From Neckera pumila (lineage: Eukaryota > Streptophyta > Bryopsida > Hypnales > Neckeraceae): a stretch of 64,000 nt of DNA. Under the pieces are notes generated by a model. It saw only the letters and a list, made by a program, of their open reading frames with translations, was not told where the DNA came from and searched no databases. A program made the translations under genes and the position numbers. The stretch lies in assembly GCA_963969595.1 (NCBI GenBank), contig OZ018409.1, positions 24,689,282-24,753,281 of the forward strand, read 5' to 3'. This document shows positions 48,979 through 62,057 of the stretch, in pieces. The stretch's first letter is position 1; the number at the start of each line of letters is the position of its first letter.

Positions 48979-49843
48979 CCAAAAATAAAATACAGTATGT
49001 TAAGTTAATTCCCCCAAGGCCCCAACCGACGCTGACGCGACAGATATTTTTCTTCCTTGGAGTTCCACGTGTCAGGACTCCGTATAGTCGGAGCCCGGCG
49101 TTCACGTGAACTCGAATGTTTGGTACATGCATGCATGCACAAGTCTAGGATAAGCGGAGATAAGAAGAAGAAGAGTGCCGTCCGCGGTCTCAGTAGCCAC
49201 GCGGGCGGGCTTTCAAAATTTTCCTGCGGCTACTGCTGCCCGGGTGCTTGTCTCTCTTGTCACTGTTCAGTAAGGTACTTGCACCCATACCCAATCATTT
49301 AAGCAATTTTGAAACAAATCATGAACAGTATGAAGCAATGCAAATTTTTCCCAACTAGGAAGATAGAAAATATGGGGACTATAATTTTTTGGTAATTTTA
49401 TTCTCAAAACTGAAATTACTGTGATTTTTGGAAGCCAAAAGTAGTTCAAACCTATACCCACTATTTAGAGTCTTCCAATTCCGATCAATCAAGAGACTAC
49501 TTTCCTACTCACTACTTTCCGCATACTTTATAACATTTTAGGACATCTGTCATGACATTCTGAGTTCCAACCTAGAAAAGGAGAAAAAAAAAGCATTCCA
49601 ATCTTTGGTTGTAAACATGTTCCAGCTTTGGTTGGAAATACATGCATGCTACAGGTTTGGTTTTAGACCTTGGTTGGGTATAGAAGTTTCTACCTTAGTG
49701 TGGTGTTGGCCAAACCTCCACCATTCAATGAAATTCCCAAGTTTATTTTTTCTTTGAAAAGTGGCGGTACTTTCGTAAAAACAAAGAGAGAGAAAAAAGC
49801 AATCAGTCTTGCTCAACGAGGCTGAGTCATCCAAGGGAAGAGA
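48979..49843. other. no gene seen
   Basis: A GC-richer patch at 49020-49260 contains a CACGTG core near 49065-49070 and (TGCA)n around 49127-49139. ORFs are short and unconvincing. Confidence 0.4.
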
Positions 49844-50093
49844 CTACACTAAATAGTAAAATTGGTTTGCCTTAACAATTAGGTTGCTTTACCCAAGAGA
49901 AGTTACCTCATGATTCATAGCTCGTCCAGATGGAAGCACAAGCCATTTTCTAACCCCAAACTATGAATCAATACACCAATCCATGCAGCACACATGTTTC
50001 CCACATCACTGCATGCTTCTACAATAATTGTAATATTGATACAGTGTAGAATGTCGAGAAATTAGTGTGGAGCAACCTAATTTCAGTATTCAA
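49844..50093. mobile_element. hairpin MITE, relative of 51032-51143
   Basis: Left end CTACACTAAATAGTAAAATT, right end GCAACCTAATTTCAGTATT, imperfect reverse complements about 250 bp apart. GAGAAATTAGTGTGG just before the right arm is shared with the other copy. Confidence 0.6.
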
Positions 50094-51031
50094 TGCAAAG
50101 GTCATATTCCACTTAGGTTGGTGGAAACTACCTGGATAGAAAACCTCATTTTTGCACCAAGTGCTGAGAAACTCTCGGCAAATGATTTCCTTATGCTCTT
50201 CACTACATAATCGTTAATTCATGAACTACGTGTTAGCTTCTGCTATTTCTTCACCGACTACTTGCTTATACTTTTTGCAAGTGAACTGTTACCTTGTTTG
50301 CTATACAATTTTTTTAGCATGTTTAGACAGAAAACTAAGGATGGATTCTTTTTAATCCATGATCTAGTGTCACCAAAGAAGGCCTCAATTGTTGAGGTGT
50401 TGGTCCTTTATTTTAAGTGACCACTCTCTTGGGAGATCGACGGTGGGGTGCAAATTTTGCCGCGGGTCTACTAGGGAGTGTAGCACTCGCGTTCAACGTA
50501 CACACCTATGGGGTCATGCTCTAACATATTAAGTGCATTGCCGCTCCAAATGGAGTCTCGACTGTAGCAGACCAGTAGGATCATGCAAAGAATGAGGTAG
50601 CTTTGAAGATCGGTCTAGTCCAACCTTTCACACCACAAATATTAGTTAGGTCCTTGTAGGCTGGTTGTTTTTTACTCAAATCTATACACCACCTAATTGG
50701 ATTCTTGCGATATCTTCGATTCCTGTGGCCATGTGGCAGATTCTTCTTGGTTGAATGAAATGCTATCAAGGAACAATAGTCTGGTAGAGGGATTTTTGCC
50801 AATCCGAATTTGCCCTAGCTAGCGCCCCGCCCTACCAATTCCTTGCTGCCATTGTAAAATGGAGTTGGTCTCATGGCGCAAGCACTTCAACCTTGCCGCA
50901 CGTGGCTAGGTTGGCATGTGCAGTGGAGACACTTTAAGGGAGGTTGCTCTGAAACTGATCGGGATCCAATCTCGTCGAAATGTACTAAATGTGTTCACTG
51001 TAGACTATCGCTCTAGGATTATCCAAGCTAT

Positions 51032-51143
51032 CTACACAAAATAGTGAAATTAGGTTGCCCCAGACTATAGTGGACCATGTGTGAAAGTGTTAGATATGAG
51101 AAATTAGTGTGGCATGGCAACCTAATTTCACTATTTTGTGTAG
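51032..51143. mobile_element. hairpin MITE, 112 bp
   Basis: Perfect 28-bp arms starting CTACACAAAATAGTGAAATT and ending with the reverse complement. The internal GAGAAATTAGTGTGG is shared with the copy near 50060. A target duplication is not clear. Confidence 0.8.
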
Positions 51144-51149
51144 CTTATT

Positions 51150-52299
51150 GCAGGTATTGTAGATTGAGTAATATTGAAAGGTTTTACATTGCCATGCCCT
51201 CTTCGATTTTGACAGAATTCGATCACCGTACTTACGCCTCCTTGAATTTCATCCTGCTTCAGTGTGCACAGAACAAAAATGTCCTGCGGCACGGTAAGTT
51301 GAGAGAACCAGATTACGGTTTTGTTGCTTCTTTGTCTGACGGAAGACTTCCTTGTGCAGATTCATCCCTGTGCTGGGTTCGTGTTCCTGAGCTCATTGCC
51401 ATTCGGAGCTGGCTAGGGAGTGTCCGATCGAGTGTGGCCATAACTTCAGCAGCAACTTCCGAGACCCATGCCTGGCAGTATATATTTCGGAGTATTTCGG
51501 AGTAGACACCGACGTTGTGGCCTTGTGGGACGACATAGGAGATGGGTTCTTTTGCTTGCGTCCGAATCCGGCCAGTCGACTTATCATCAGAAAAGGAGTC
51601 AACTTTCCTAATTCTTCCCTTTGCTTAGTATATATGCAGCTGCACATGCCTTTGATTTAAGTTATTATATAAGTAAGCTTACGGAGTATATAATTAATAA
51701 AACTGATGAAGTGCAGGGTGTGCATCTGCACATCTGTCCTTTGCCGCGCTCAGCAGGATTTTTCCTTGATTGGCGCCCGAATCAAATAAAATCTGGGCGC
51801 TTACTGCTGCAATTTTCATTTGGGTTTTAAATCGATAATTAGAAACATGCCCCGTGAACTAGAGTGAACTGCAGTCCGTCCATGGAATTCACCGACGCTG
51901 TCTGTTCCTAGTGTGGAATTCTTTTGTTTTATGAGTTTCGACGCCTGTTTGCGACGTCGATTTTGCTGCATGCCTCGATTTTTCCTGAGGGTGACTGTGA
52001 TGGATCTGATATCGGTGGAACATTTGACAAGTGTTCTCACTGTACTGTATTTCGGTTAAAATGACAGTGGCTGATACAGTAACTCCAGTGGAACCAAGGT
52101 TCGTAGCCTGAGGTCCATACCGAAGTACCTATTGACGAGCTGGAAATTAATTTGGGGAGGTTAGACTTCTTGAAATATTTTCCAGGAAGGTTTCCTTGAA
52201 AGAAAAGTGGAATTTGCATCGAACCCAAGTTGTTTCATATTTCTTGGAGCTTCCTCGGATTAGTTATGAATTTTTGAAGTTGAAACGCAATGGTCATTG
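51150..52299. other. GC-richer segment, no recognised gene
   Basis: The longest ORF (51077-51505, plus) overlaps the hairpin MITE at its start and shows no known motif. Base composition from 51290 to 51600 is closer to the exons in this window, so an unrecognised exon is possible but not supported. Confidence 0.25.
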
Positions 52300-52398
52300 A
52301 AAGCGTCCACCTCTTGAAATGTACACTATTTGTACATTGTTGGTGCAATGAGAAGCAAAATGTACAAACAATGTGCATTTTAGGAGGTGGACACTTTT
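52300..52398. repeat. hairpin of about 100 bp
   Basis: AGCGTCCACCTCTTGAAATG and CATTTTAGGAGGTGGACAC pair, followed inward by the TTTGTACATT and AATGTACAAA blocks. Probably a small foldback MITE. Confidence 0.7.
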
Positions 52399-53289
52399 AG
52401 AGCCCGAGCGCTCTTTAGACCTCCTACTTTAGATGATCCTAATGGGTACAAAATGACCTACCTTTGATTTTTATAATGTTAAATTTTACTTTATTACGTA
52501 GAAATGTGCAAACACAACATAAGGGACCACAATTGAAGTAATTTTTTTCTAAGAAAATATGAGCTTATTATGACTTTTTGAAGTGTGATGCACCAAAACA
52601 TCGTACAAGAATTTGTGGATTATTTTCTCAAAACCAATATAAAGTGTTGTATTCATAATGGTCATGTTGTTAATCTAAAATGGAGAAAATTGCTCTTTAA
52701 GACAATCACCACATTAAATGACAAACCAAGCTATTTCAAAGCTTGGTTTGCCACTTTGGAAAAGTATTGCAGTGAACAGTCAGTCAATCTGACTGCTCAC
52801 TGAAACAGTTAGATTTTGTAATTTTGTGATTTTGTGATTTTTTTTATTTTTTTAAGATTAAATTTATTATTATTTTATTAAAAAAATTTAATAAATTCTA
52901 AACTCTTAAAACTTGGTTCTTATGCCATTGCCACTACAATTTCAATTGGATAGGAATAGGGGGAAAATGATATTTTCAGCCCAAAAAGGACAAATTTCAG
53001 GGTATTCCGGAAGGCTGTAGAGCAATACTCCAAAGGCTTGAAATCTTCTCTAATGCCTTTAGTTAATTTATAAAAGTACACTTTCCTACAATTGCATAAT
53101 AAGAAATTTTACCAATTGCAAGATCATGATGCTTGAATTAAAAAAATATATTTTCAAGTCTTTCCAATTGATTAGATTTCATCTCTCAAAATGTTTATCC
53201 AAAAATGTGTAGATCCTAAATTTTGCAACTCTTTATAATATGTTGAAGAAATGAATTGGAAATACATATAAGAAATTTCAACAAAAAGT

Positions 53290-53851
53290 ATTTCGTATTC
53301 ATGCTTGAAAAAAATATTAGATTGAAAGAAGTAGAGAATGATTTAAAATACTTAAAAAATGGTTGAGAATTTAATTGTGGAATTGAAAAATTCCAATTCC
53401 AATCGTTGTAATAAATGATTTACATCCTATGATTTAGTTTTCCAAAAATATTTGAAAATCGAATTGAATAAAGAACTTCAAAGTTTATTTTAGAATATAG
53501 ATTCTGTAATTGCCCAAGAATTAAAACTCTTTATAACTTTTATTTTAGAATGATTCAAAGCTTTACACATAAATATAAATCTAAGAAGCTAATTTTAAGT
53601 TTTTATTAATTTTAAAATGATTTGTTTTCTATGCTATTTTCTATGTGTTAAAAAAGAAGCTACATATTGTACAATAACTTTTTTTTAACTATGTAGTCAA
53701 AAGTTACAAAAATAGTTGTGTCTTAAAACTACTCCCCAATCACTTGTTGTGTCAAAATTTCAAAGTATTAAAATGAAAATTTTATTCATAAATGGATGAC
53801 CAAAAACGCTATGTTGCCAAAAAAAATGCTACTTGGTCCTTTGGGGGTTAA
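53290..53851 (-). mobile_element. family A-like TTAA element, truncated at the left
   Basis: The right end reads TTGGTCCTTTGGGGG followed by TTAA at 53848-53851. Inside, AATTTAATTGTGGAATTGAA, TTTACATCCTATGATTTAG and AATGATTCAAAGCTTTACAC align with family A. I cannot find a matching left terminus. Confidence 0.6.
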
Positions 53852-55167
53852 TTTCCTATTATGGTTACTAACTCACTTCATTGTTGTTACTCACAACTTT
53901 GATTACAATCATCCTTTCAACATAAAGTAATCATCTATTCATATTGTCCATTTTATAGTTGTATGGAATGAACAAAATGGATGAAATGGATCCTTGGTCC
54001 ATGGCTTACGTTAAACATTTGTACATTGAAGATTCTACAACAGTCCACATGACAATGAGAGTCATTCAAGAACACTAACTCAAATGTGCAAGATATTCCA
54101 TAATGTCATTATTGAGATCATATTAAAAAAATTATAGTGTATAAAATAGGTAAAAGAACACACATGAGTTAGTCCAATTTTGTGTAGAATTTGGATCAAA
54201 TAAAAACTTCTAGAATAGTAATGTTGGGCACCAAAATCTTGTGACTTTGCTAAAGCAGACATGCTTTTGGCACCTTGAAAATTTATAATTATCCATTTGG
54301 TGTTCCAAAACTACATGATTTTAAAGAGAATCTAGAATCTATTTTCAACTTCCAAAATGAAATTAGTAAAATGTTAGACAATGTAACAATGAGAACACCA
54401 TTCTCAGGTGCTTATAAAACACCCTTAAATAGAAAAGCTCAAAGATTCTTCAATAGTGTCGTTGTACCAAAAATCATTCATTGTATAGTAGCCTACAATC
54501 TATGGATAAGTTTGAATTCAAGATTTTTTACAAAAACGAGCCTTGATTTATGGGAAGTAAAGGGGCCTTTGCCTTAGGATTCAAGAATGTTATGTGTTTG
54601 AACTTATGAGTATGAAAAAGCACAGGACCAAAACGCTTCTTACACCTACGCGGAAGGTGAAAATTTGAGGCAACAATCTTTCTATATTTGTTTAGATAAT
54701 TATCATAATACCTAAGCATATGATTGTGCCTCACTAAACGTGCAAAGTTTGTATCTTGTCAACAAGAATGTGGATTCTAATGACAATGATCCATTTGTAC
54801 CTTTGCAAAAATGAATTGGAACCACAAAGTACTAAAATAGTTGTAGGATAATGCTGATTTGGCAATATGGTGAGGTTGCTGGTGGACATGCAAGGATGAG
54901 TTAGCTGACCAAACCATAGTGTTAAATCAACACTACTTTACAACTTCTTAGTATTATATGTCATCAAATTGGTAGGCTTGACCAATTGTAGCTAGCCCCA
55001 CGGCTAGCAGAATTGGTAGTCTTCCTTAGTTGCCAATTGTGTCCCAAAAAATGTTTCAAAATGAGCAGAATCAAACATATAGTATTCTAAAAGGTAGAAG
55101 TCTAAATGACTGTGAGCACATTGCCGAATGAGGAAGGAAGAAGACATTTGATGAGTATTGTTGACAA
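53852..55167. other. intergenic region, no gene seen
   Basis: One ORF of 100 codons (54275-54577, plus) has no recognised motif. It could be a fragment of a decayed element; there is no other support. Confidence 0.35.
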
Positions 55168-55171
55168 TTAA

Positions 55172-55810
55172 ATCCCCAAAGGACCAAGGCCTTTACTATA
55201 AGAAACTTGCATTTTAGGTGATGTTAACGTAGTTTTATGAGATAGATTTTGGTGGATATCCAATAAAACTTGTGTTTTTATGTCAATATAATGTTTAATG
55301 TAACATGTGGATGTTACATTGAACGTTATTATTGACATAAAAATACAAAATGTTTTATTGGATGTCCACTAAAATCTGTCTCCTAAAATTACACTAACAT
55401 CACCTAAAACGTGGATTTCTTATAGTGCCTTTTTTTGGCCGAAAAACATTCAAAACTACCATTTCCTTAGCAAAGATAAAATAACTTGCAAATTATTTTT
55501 TTTGCACACCTAACTATATGATCTTACACCTAACTAGTATGAGAATGTGTGGAAAAAATTACAGAATTTTTGACCGCATAGATTGCAAGATATCTGCGTT
55601 TAATGTGGAAAAATAAAATTTTCAGCATATTGTGGGACTAAATTATTTGACTTTGAGCCTTCTTAACTTTAATTTTTTGTACTACATGGTTTTGAGATTT
55701 AAATCTTTATAGTGGAGAATTGAATTGAGATTTTAGGAAAAAAATATTCAAAAAAACTTAATTTTTATTCTTTTTAAAAAATACTTAGGTACGAGATAGA
55801 AGGAAAATCT
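55172..55810 (+). mobile_element. family D element, right end not found, with nested MITE
   Basis: TTAA at 55168-55171 is followed by ATCCCCAAAGGACCAAGG. After an inserted 234-bp foldback the family D sequence resumes (CATTCAAAACTACCATTTCC, GATCTTACACCTAACTAGTA, GATTGCAAGATATCTGCG). The match fades near 55810. Confidence 0.65.
55194..55427. mobile_element. mini-CACTA-like foldback, 234 bp
   Basis: Ends TACTATAAGAAACTTGCATT and, inward from the right, CACTATAAGAAATCCACGTT; arms pair across the element (TTTTAGGTGATGTTA, TAATGTTTAATGTAACAT). CCTT flanks both sides, a possible target duplication. The termini resemble CACTA elements. It interrupts a family D element, giving a relative age. Confidence 0.75.
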
Positions 55811-58269
55811 AAATTAGCCCATAAGCGCTCAAGCGACCATTTTTGGGTCGTTGCCCTGCTTGGCTGGGCTACCCGACCTAGAAAGACGCAAAATTGCGGC
55901 AATTTGGATTTTTGGTGGGTGATTTAGAGCAATTAGTATAAATTTCCATTAATAATTACTAGAATTAATTGTAGAAGGCTTTGCTTTATTTTTTTGAAGT
56001 TGTGGACTATAATTTCAGGCTTCAACCTTTTGATGCTTGTAGTTATGGTCCACTGGTTACAAACCACGTGTGAAGTTATAACCACTGCCCCTGCCATGGG
56101 GCAAGGCATGCGGGCTAATTCCCATTCTTGCAAGAACTGGAGTCAGCCTAACTGCAACGGGTTTGGCAAAGTCTGACTGACAAGGACAAGCCAAAATGGC
56201 AAGCTCAATATAAACAATGGCAAGCTCAGCTTCAACGTAAACGATGGCAGAGTCAGAATATAGAACTTGGCATCAGGGGGTGTTGTCACCCTTGTTCAGT
56301 TGAACAGCTCTTCTGATCAAACAATGAAAAACTAAACCGAGAACTAAACCCTCCCCACTCCATCAAGCCAAACCACAGAAGGTAACAACACACCAAGGGA
56401 ACAAATGGTGGTTCCAAACTTAGAATATACGGTTCTTTGTGTGCGCTAATGTTCTCACAATGTCCTCAATCATTTGTCACCTCCATAAATCTGACTACAC
56501 TTGAAGAAAACATTCCACATCTGAATGAACCAGTCAAATTCCATCACTCAGATGCCTTCAATCTTCATCTCTCACTCATGCGGCTTTAAATCACAAAACA
56601 TTCAAACATGTGGCATCATAAGTCCCTTGCAATGCTAGTCAATTGCCATACACTGCTAAAATGCTTGAACAACAACAATAACTACTGTGCCCGGGTTCCC
56701 ATGCCTGAAATGGGAGCCTTCATTCATGCCGGTTCACAGCCCATACTACAGAAGGGTCAAGTCAAACAAAAATGAAGGCATCTTCCCTATGGTATCTTTT
56801 GTTCAGTTGTGAAGGAGTGAGGGTAGAAACAAAGCATGTGCCACCACATTCAAAGCAACCAACCTACCAACATGGATTCGCCTTCCTCAATCCCGTCCCT
56901 CCCACTTCCGCCTACTCTCGCTGCAGCTGCTGCAGTAATACGGTCATGGGCTTGTACATACCATGCTACCTCTGAGGCTCAAGTCGACCTCCTTCTTCTC
57001 TGCATGGACAAGCGCTTTCTAGTTGGGAGACCCCGATTGGCAAACAGTAGAATGTTGCCCATGCTGCCATCCAATAGAAACTATAGGCAACTGTATTACA
57101 GGAATGCTATTGCAATTTTTGATTGGGGTCGGCATCAGCAGAATGAAGAAGAGGGCACAATTTCAGCAACAAGGTCTATGAACAATTGCGAACTGTTGTC
57201 TTCCCCAAAGCGGATGACCAAGTGACCGATCCTGCAAGTGAACGGCATAACATCAAGGGAGGAAAAGGAATCCAAGAATTGCACGAAGGGACACATAAAG
57301 GGGCCGCACATAACGGCCAGGCAGGCACCACAGGAAAAAAAAAGAGCGCCAAGCCAAACCGCAAACCTGCCCAACGCTTCATCAGGTTCATTTCCATTAC
57401 AAATTTTTTTTTATGCCTATTACTCCTCTAAGCAGTGAAGTTCCATTACCATTTTTTTTGGTGGCTCCTACTTCCTCTATCAAGTGCATTCCATTACCAA
57501 TTTTTTTTATCTCTGTGCTGTTATATCCTATGTATTGGTTTCACTATAGCAATACATTGCTTGCAGGGAAGGAACGGTTGCAAATCGGAAGCCATTGCAA
57601 ACAGGCAGGGAGGTTGGATCGGCAACGGGAAAGCAGCAACATCAGCAACGCACTAGCACACAGAGGTTCAACTTCTAACCCGTTCATTTACTGCAGTCTC
57701 AAATTTTATAGTGTCGTTCATTGTTCACTAACTTGGAAAACTTCGCAGGTGGAGCGGAAGACACTATGGGGAGCGGCGGAGGTGAAATTCAAGTAAGTCG
57801 ACAAAGCGACGGCGCCACTATAGGTTCGTCTTCCCTGCATAAAATTTCCTCCACCCACCCACCTTCTGCTCCTGAATGCATTTAAAACAGTATTGACCTT
57901 GCAACATGTATTCAAGCAGGGAAACAGAAAAGCAGCCTCAATGGAGCCCAAAGCAAGCAAGAGCAGGGAGCGGCTATCAAAAACGAGGTCCTTGCCGCCG
58001 GTGTTCCAGGTTTGCAAATCAAACCCTTTTCTGTTGTCATTATTTTTTGTTTGTTTGCTAGGGTTTAGACTTTACCTAACGCGTGTGCACCGCAGCCATG
58101 GAATTGGGCGTAGGCCGTAAATACCAGCACGACCCTCTTGATGATGAATGCAACAATGCCGTGGCTGACTTTGACACAAACTCTCCCCATTGCATGGCAG
58201 CAAGGCCACCTCCTGAAATCTACAACGTCGACACTACTTTGTGAGGTTCTATAGTCTCAGCACGGCAGG
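55811..58269. other. no gene securely seen; GC rises after 56840
   Basis: ORFs such as 56836-57225, or the 49-codon ORF from 58096, could be exons of a decayed or unrecognised gene leading into 58270-58911. They match nothing I know, and splice phases cannot be validated. Confidence 0.3.
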
Positions 58270-58911
58270 ATGGCATTGGAAGAGGGAGGAGCCTCTGGAG
58301 GCCCAAAAAATCCATCACAAGAGGCGCCCAACATTTCGACATTGATGTTTCCGATGCCAGTTAGGGTTCCTTTGTCTTGCGTGGGCAACTACAAAAACAA
58401 TGAAGAAAATCAAGAAGACAAGGAGCAATGCGGCTTTAGTCTAGGGCTAGTCACGTACTCTTACCTTAACAAGGTGACAAAGGAGGAAATGTACTTTGTT
58501 ATTATGCAAAACAAAACTACAATTTCATTGAAAAAATCTAATTTACACAAAATACTCCATGACAAAGAAGGCTCTTCTGATTCTGAAAGTGAAAACTCAG
58601 ATCATGAAGGCTGTCAGGACTCCTCATGCGATAGTGAAGACAGTAGCCAAGGGGGTGGCGAACTTGAAGAAGATGAAAGTGACTGCAGCGACAACTCCAA
58701 GGAAGAGCAACAAGAAGAAGAAAGAGATCACAACAACGATGAGAATTATCCAATGTCTGCCTCCTATACACACTCAACCTCACACCTTCCTTCCTCCAGG
58801 AGCTCTACAAAAGACCGTGTCGACGGCTCCCACAATGCGCGTGCACAACTCCGCCCACGCACGAGGACGGCAACCAAACAAGCGAAAGGCACAAGCAAAG
58901 ATCAGGAGTAG
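58270..58911 (+). CDS. hypothetical acidic, low-complexity protein (213 aa)
   Basis: A single ORF from ATG to TAG. The first half is of ordinary composition (LVTYSYLNKVTKEEMYFVIM). The second half is dominated by Asp, Glu and Ser (about residues 98-155) and ends in a basic tail (RPRTRTATKQAKG). There is no known domain, signal peptide or membrane segment. An acidic stretch followed by a basic tail occurs in nuclear and in transposon-encoded proteins, so it could be either. Upstream ORFs may be earlier exons. I cannot show that it is expressed. Confidence 0.3.
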   Translation: MALEEGGASGGPKNPSQEAPNISTLMFPMPVRVPLSCVGNYKNNEENQEDKEQCGFSLGLVTYSYLNKVTKEEMYFVIMQNKTTISLKKSNLHKILHDKEGSSDSESENSDHEGCQDSSCDSEDSSQGGGELEEDESDCSDNSKEEQQEEERDHNNDENYPMSASYTHSTSHLPSSRSSTKDRVDGSHNARAQLRPRTRTATKQAKGTSKDQE

Positions 58912-60263
58912 GCACAGGCAAAGGGAGGATCAGGAAAGCCGCAGGACATAGCGACAGAGGAGGCTAGAAGCGGCCGAGCTCAACGTAAATGAGGGAGGAA
59001 GGCCTCTAACGCTGGAAGGGGATATTTGGCGGCAGAGAGCAGCCTTGGTCAATAGGGAGCAGTAGAGAGCAACCCTGGTCAGTAAAGAGCGGCAGCAGAA
59101 GGGCCGGGGCGAGGCAGCAAAGGTACGAGCCGTGGGTGCAGTGAGCGTTATGGGAGGGGTGAAGGTTTCTCATCCACAACCCCCTATACTCATGCCTATA
59201 CTGGGAATATAAAAGAAGACTACACCCCAGCCACATGGAACAAGAGTTACACAAATTTTAACCCAAAAGTGAAATCTTTCAGTGGACCATAGTTGGTACC
59301 CCTTCTTGATGCAACCACCATGGAGCACAAGAAGAGTAGTGAAGCCGCGCTTTTCAAAACCCCAAGCCAAACCCCAATTGGAGCCCCTTCTTAGTGTGGC
59401 TACCGAAGTGCATCAATTTGAAGATAAACTTTTTAATTTATAGATAACAATGATGGGAGCCATCTTCTTCCTTTGATTGCTTCTGTTATAGCAAATTGGT
59501 GATTGTTGCATTGTTACAACAAACATAGGTTCAACTAAGGCAAAAACACCCATTAGCATACCTATTCCCATTTTTGTACCCTACAATGTCACTAAATCTG
59601 TCCCTAAACTTCCCATTAATGTAACCTTGAAATGCTTAATTTGAATTGGCCTATGCATTTGAAAGAAAATACCTAACTCTCATTTGTTGACTACATATTT
59701 TTGCAGATTTTAGTTTGGGTCTACCTATGTAACAATTTCAGTGGTCTAGGAAGCCGCCACTTTGAAAAATCACAAAACATTACATATTCCAACCAAAAAA
59801 TCTCAATTTTTTTTAATATTCATAATTTTCACTTGCTAATACTACACAAATATTATATTTAGGAAAAGGTGCCTCCAACTATGCTGAATTGCTTATATTG
59901 ATGGTTTTGGGTGTTTCCACCTTATAGCTTTCCAAGGTCCACTCAATAAGAAAAAGTTACAGTAGGAAAGGTATGGAACTGGGAATCCAATCATTTGGAT
60001 TTGAATAGGGTTTTGTTTTAGGGTTTTATAATGAAGCACTGATATTGTACTGAGAGTCGACCTACAGCAGAAATTTTAGAGAAAACTCTTTGAATGAGCT
60101 TCGTCAGAATCCAACTTAGACTGCTGCCCGGCCCCTCCCCGCGCCCTGCTCGTTCCTCATCTTTTCCTAGTCTTCTGTTGTCCCTTGTGTCTCTTTATTT
60201 GTCTTTCTTTGTTCCTGCCAGGCCACTTGTGGTTGGCAGTCTTGTATTCTTTTCTATACAATA
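58912..60263. other. no gene seen
   Basis: A purine-rich GC segment runs to about 59160, with repeats of the type GAGCAGTAGAGAGCAACC, then AT-rich non-coding sequence. Confidence 0.4.
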
Positions 60264-60636
60264 GGGGTAGTCACAATACCTTTGAGGTTGACATTTTCTT
60301 TGAGAAATTTCTTCAGCACATGAAATGGGGAGCCAATGGGAAGCCCTATTTTGTGGAGGAGCTGTGACACCCCTTTTGCAGCAAAAATGAAACCTCCGAC
60401 AAGGTTCACTTGCACAGTACCACGGCAACCACGGCAAACCAATTACGGAGCAGACTGTGAACCTCAAACCTTCGCGTAAACTTCTTCACGTCCGTTCTTG
60501 TCCTCTAGAGGAAGAGAATGGCTCTTATCAACCTTCACGGAGAGGAGCCGGCGCAAGCTGCGGCCAGCCAACTAACAAGCGCCACGTCCCTCTTCTTGAC
60601 CTTCACTGAATGGGATGAAGGAGTCGTGACTACCCC
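60264..60636. mobile_element. TIR element, GGGGTAGTCAC family (373 bp)
   Basis: Ends GGGGTAGTCACAATACC and GAGTCGTGACTACCCC, with TA on both sides (60262-60263 and 60637-60638). A relative of 23358-23734 with similar length and termini. Non-coding. Confidence 0.75.
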
Positions 60637-62054
60637 TAATGAAATTCCATTTCATTTGTGTCAAAAAAAACAAAAAACTTAGACTGCTACAATGTGTTAA
60701 ATGGTGCCCAGGATAGTAGTTACCATGTTTTGGGTGAGATTTGTTGATGAGAGCAGGTTAGCAGCCATGGCCGGCCATATCGCCCTATTGTTCAGTTGCA
60801 GGGAATTAAAGCCAATTTTTAACTGTCCAATGTCCTGCCAAGTGCATGGTCAATGATGGGCGATGCTTCTGTTTTGAGGAAGTCTACTGTTCACTAAGCT
60901 TACTTGTTCGATGACGGCAGGAAGTGGAAGTGTGGAACTTATTCCATAGTCCATATTAGAGCCAGGGTTTTTTGAGCAATTTGGCTTTTTCTAAGTAGTG
61001 GCGATAATTTTGGATGACTTTTGGATGAAGTGGCTACTTTTATCAATCTTTGGAAGAAAATCATTTCGCTAAGCAGATGAACATTAGTAAATTCCGGCTA
61101 TACATAGATTTGGATGAAAAAAGCAAAGAGGCGACATATCTATCTTCATAATAGATGTACATTGCTAAGAACTGAAAATTTTCAAGTTAAATATCTTTGC
61201 CTTCTAGTTGTTTTGAATTATGGAAGTTCGGTGGCAGTTTAAAGGATAGTAGTGACAACAGAGGTGATAAGGAATACTAAAATATCAAAGTAGTGAACGA
61301 ATGCAATTCAGAAATTCAGCAACACCTACCAATGACCATTTCTAATAGCAAATAGCAAATCTAAGGCCATCGTTTATGAATAAGATTGTAAGAATGTAAA
61401 TGAACTTAAGAGTTCAATTACCATTTAAAAGAAGAACTCTCTAAATACTAATGATTACATTGTTCAAAAACTATACTATTCAAAAAGAGATTGGATCCTA
61501 TAATATCCCACTTTGCCTTAAATTGATCTATCTTTTGCACAAGGACAAAATAAACTTGGATTTCAAAGTTCAATATCCAAACTAAAAAATCCTTCATTCA
61601 AGGTGGATTGTGACGTTGGCTATAAAATAATGATCCTTTCATAATCATTGCAATGGACACCCAACCTTGATAAAGGTCTTGGTTCTTAGTCTATTTGTAC
61701 AAAAGACTAGTATGGTGACAGGCAAATGCATTGCAGAAAGTACCTTAGAATAATGAATATTGAAGTACAAATTAGAGTAGTCAATGAGATGAGATCTGAT
61801 GGCTAAGATTTGGTGACCTTATTTGGAATGTATGGCCTTGATGAAAGTAGTATAGGCGATTACAGACTGGTATTCATAGAGTTTAGTGGCGATGTGAGCT
61901 TTTGGACAGAGGATTAGATGGCTAAATACAATTTAGTAGATAGTGAAATTAGGCAAAAAAATACAATTTCTACCCCTTCAATTCCTGTAGTAAGATCAAA
62001 GTACATAGACGGTGGGTGAATTTTGACGATTTTTAGCTTCTAAAAAGCCCATTG
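60637..62054. other. intergenic region, no gene seen
   Basis: AT-rich with no ORF of interest and no repeat end that I recognise. Confidence 0.45.
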
Positions 62055-62057
62055 ATA

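Noticed and set aside
51077..51505. 142-codon plus-strand ORF
   Set aside because: It begins inside a hairpin MITE and has no recognised motif or validated splice sites; an exon is possible but unsupported.
54275..54577. 100-codon plus-strand ORF considered as a second transposase fragment
   Set aside because: I found none of the ordered piggyBac, hAT or Mutator motifs in it.
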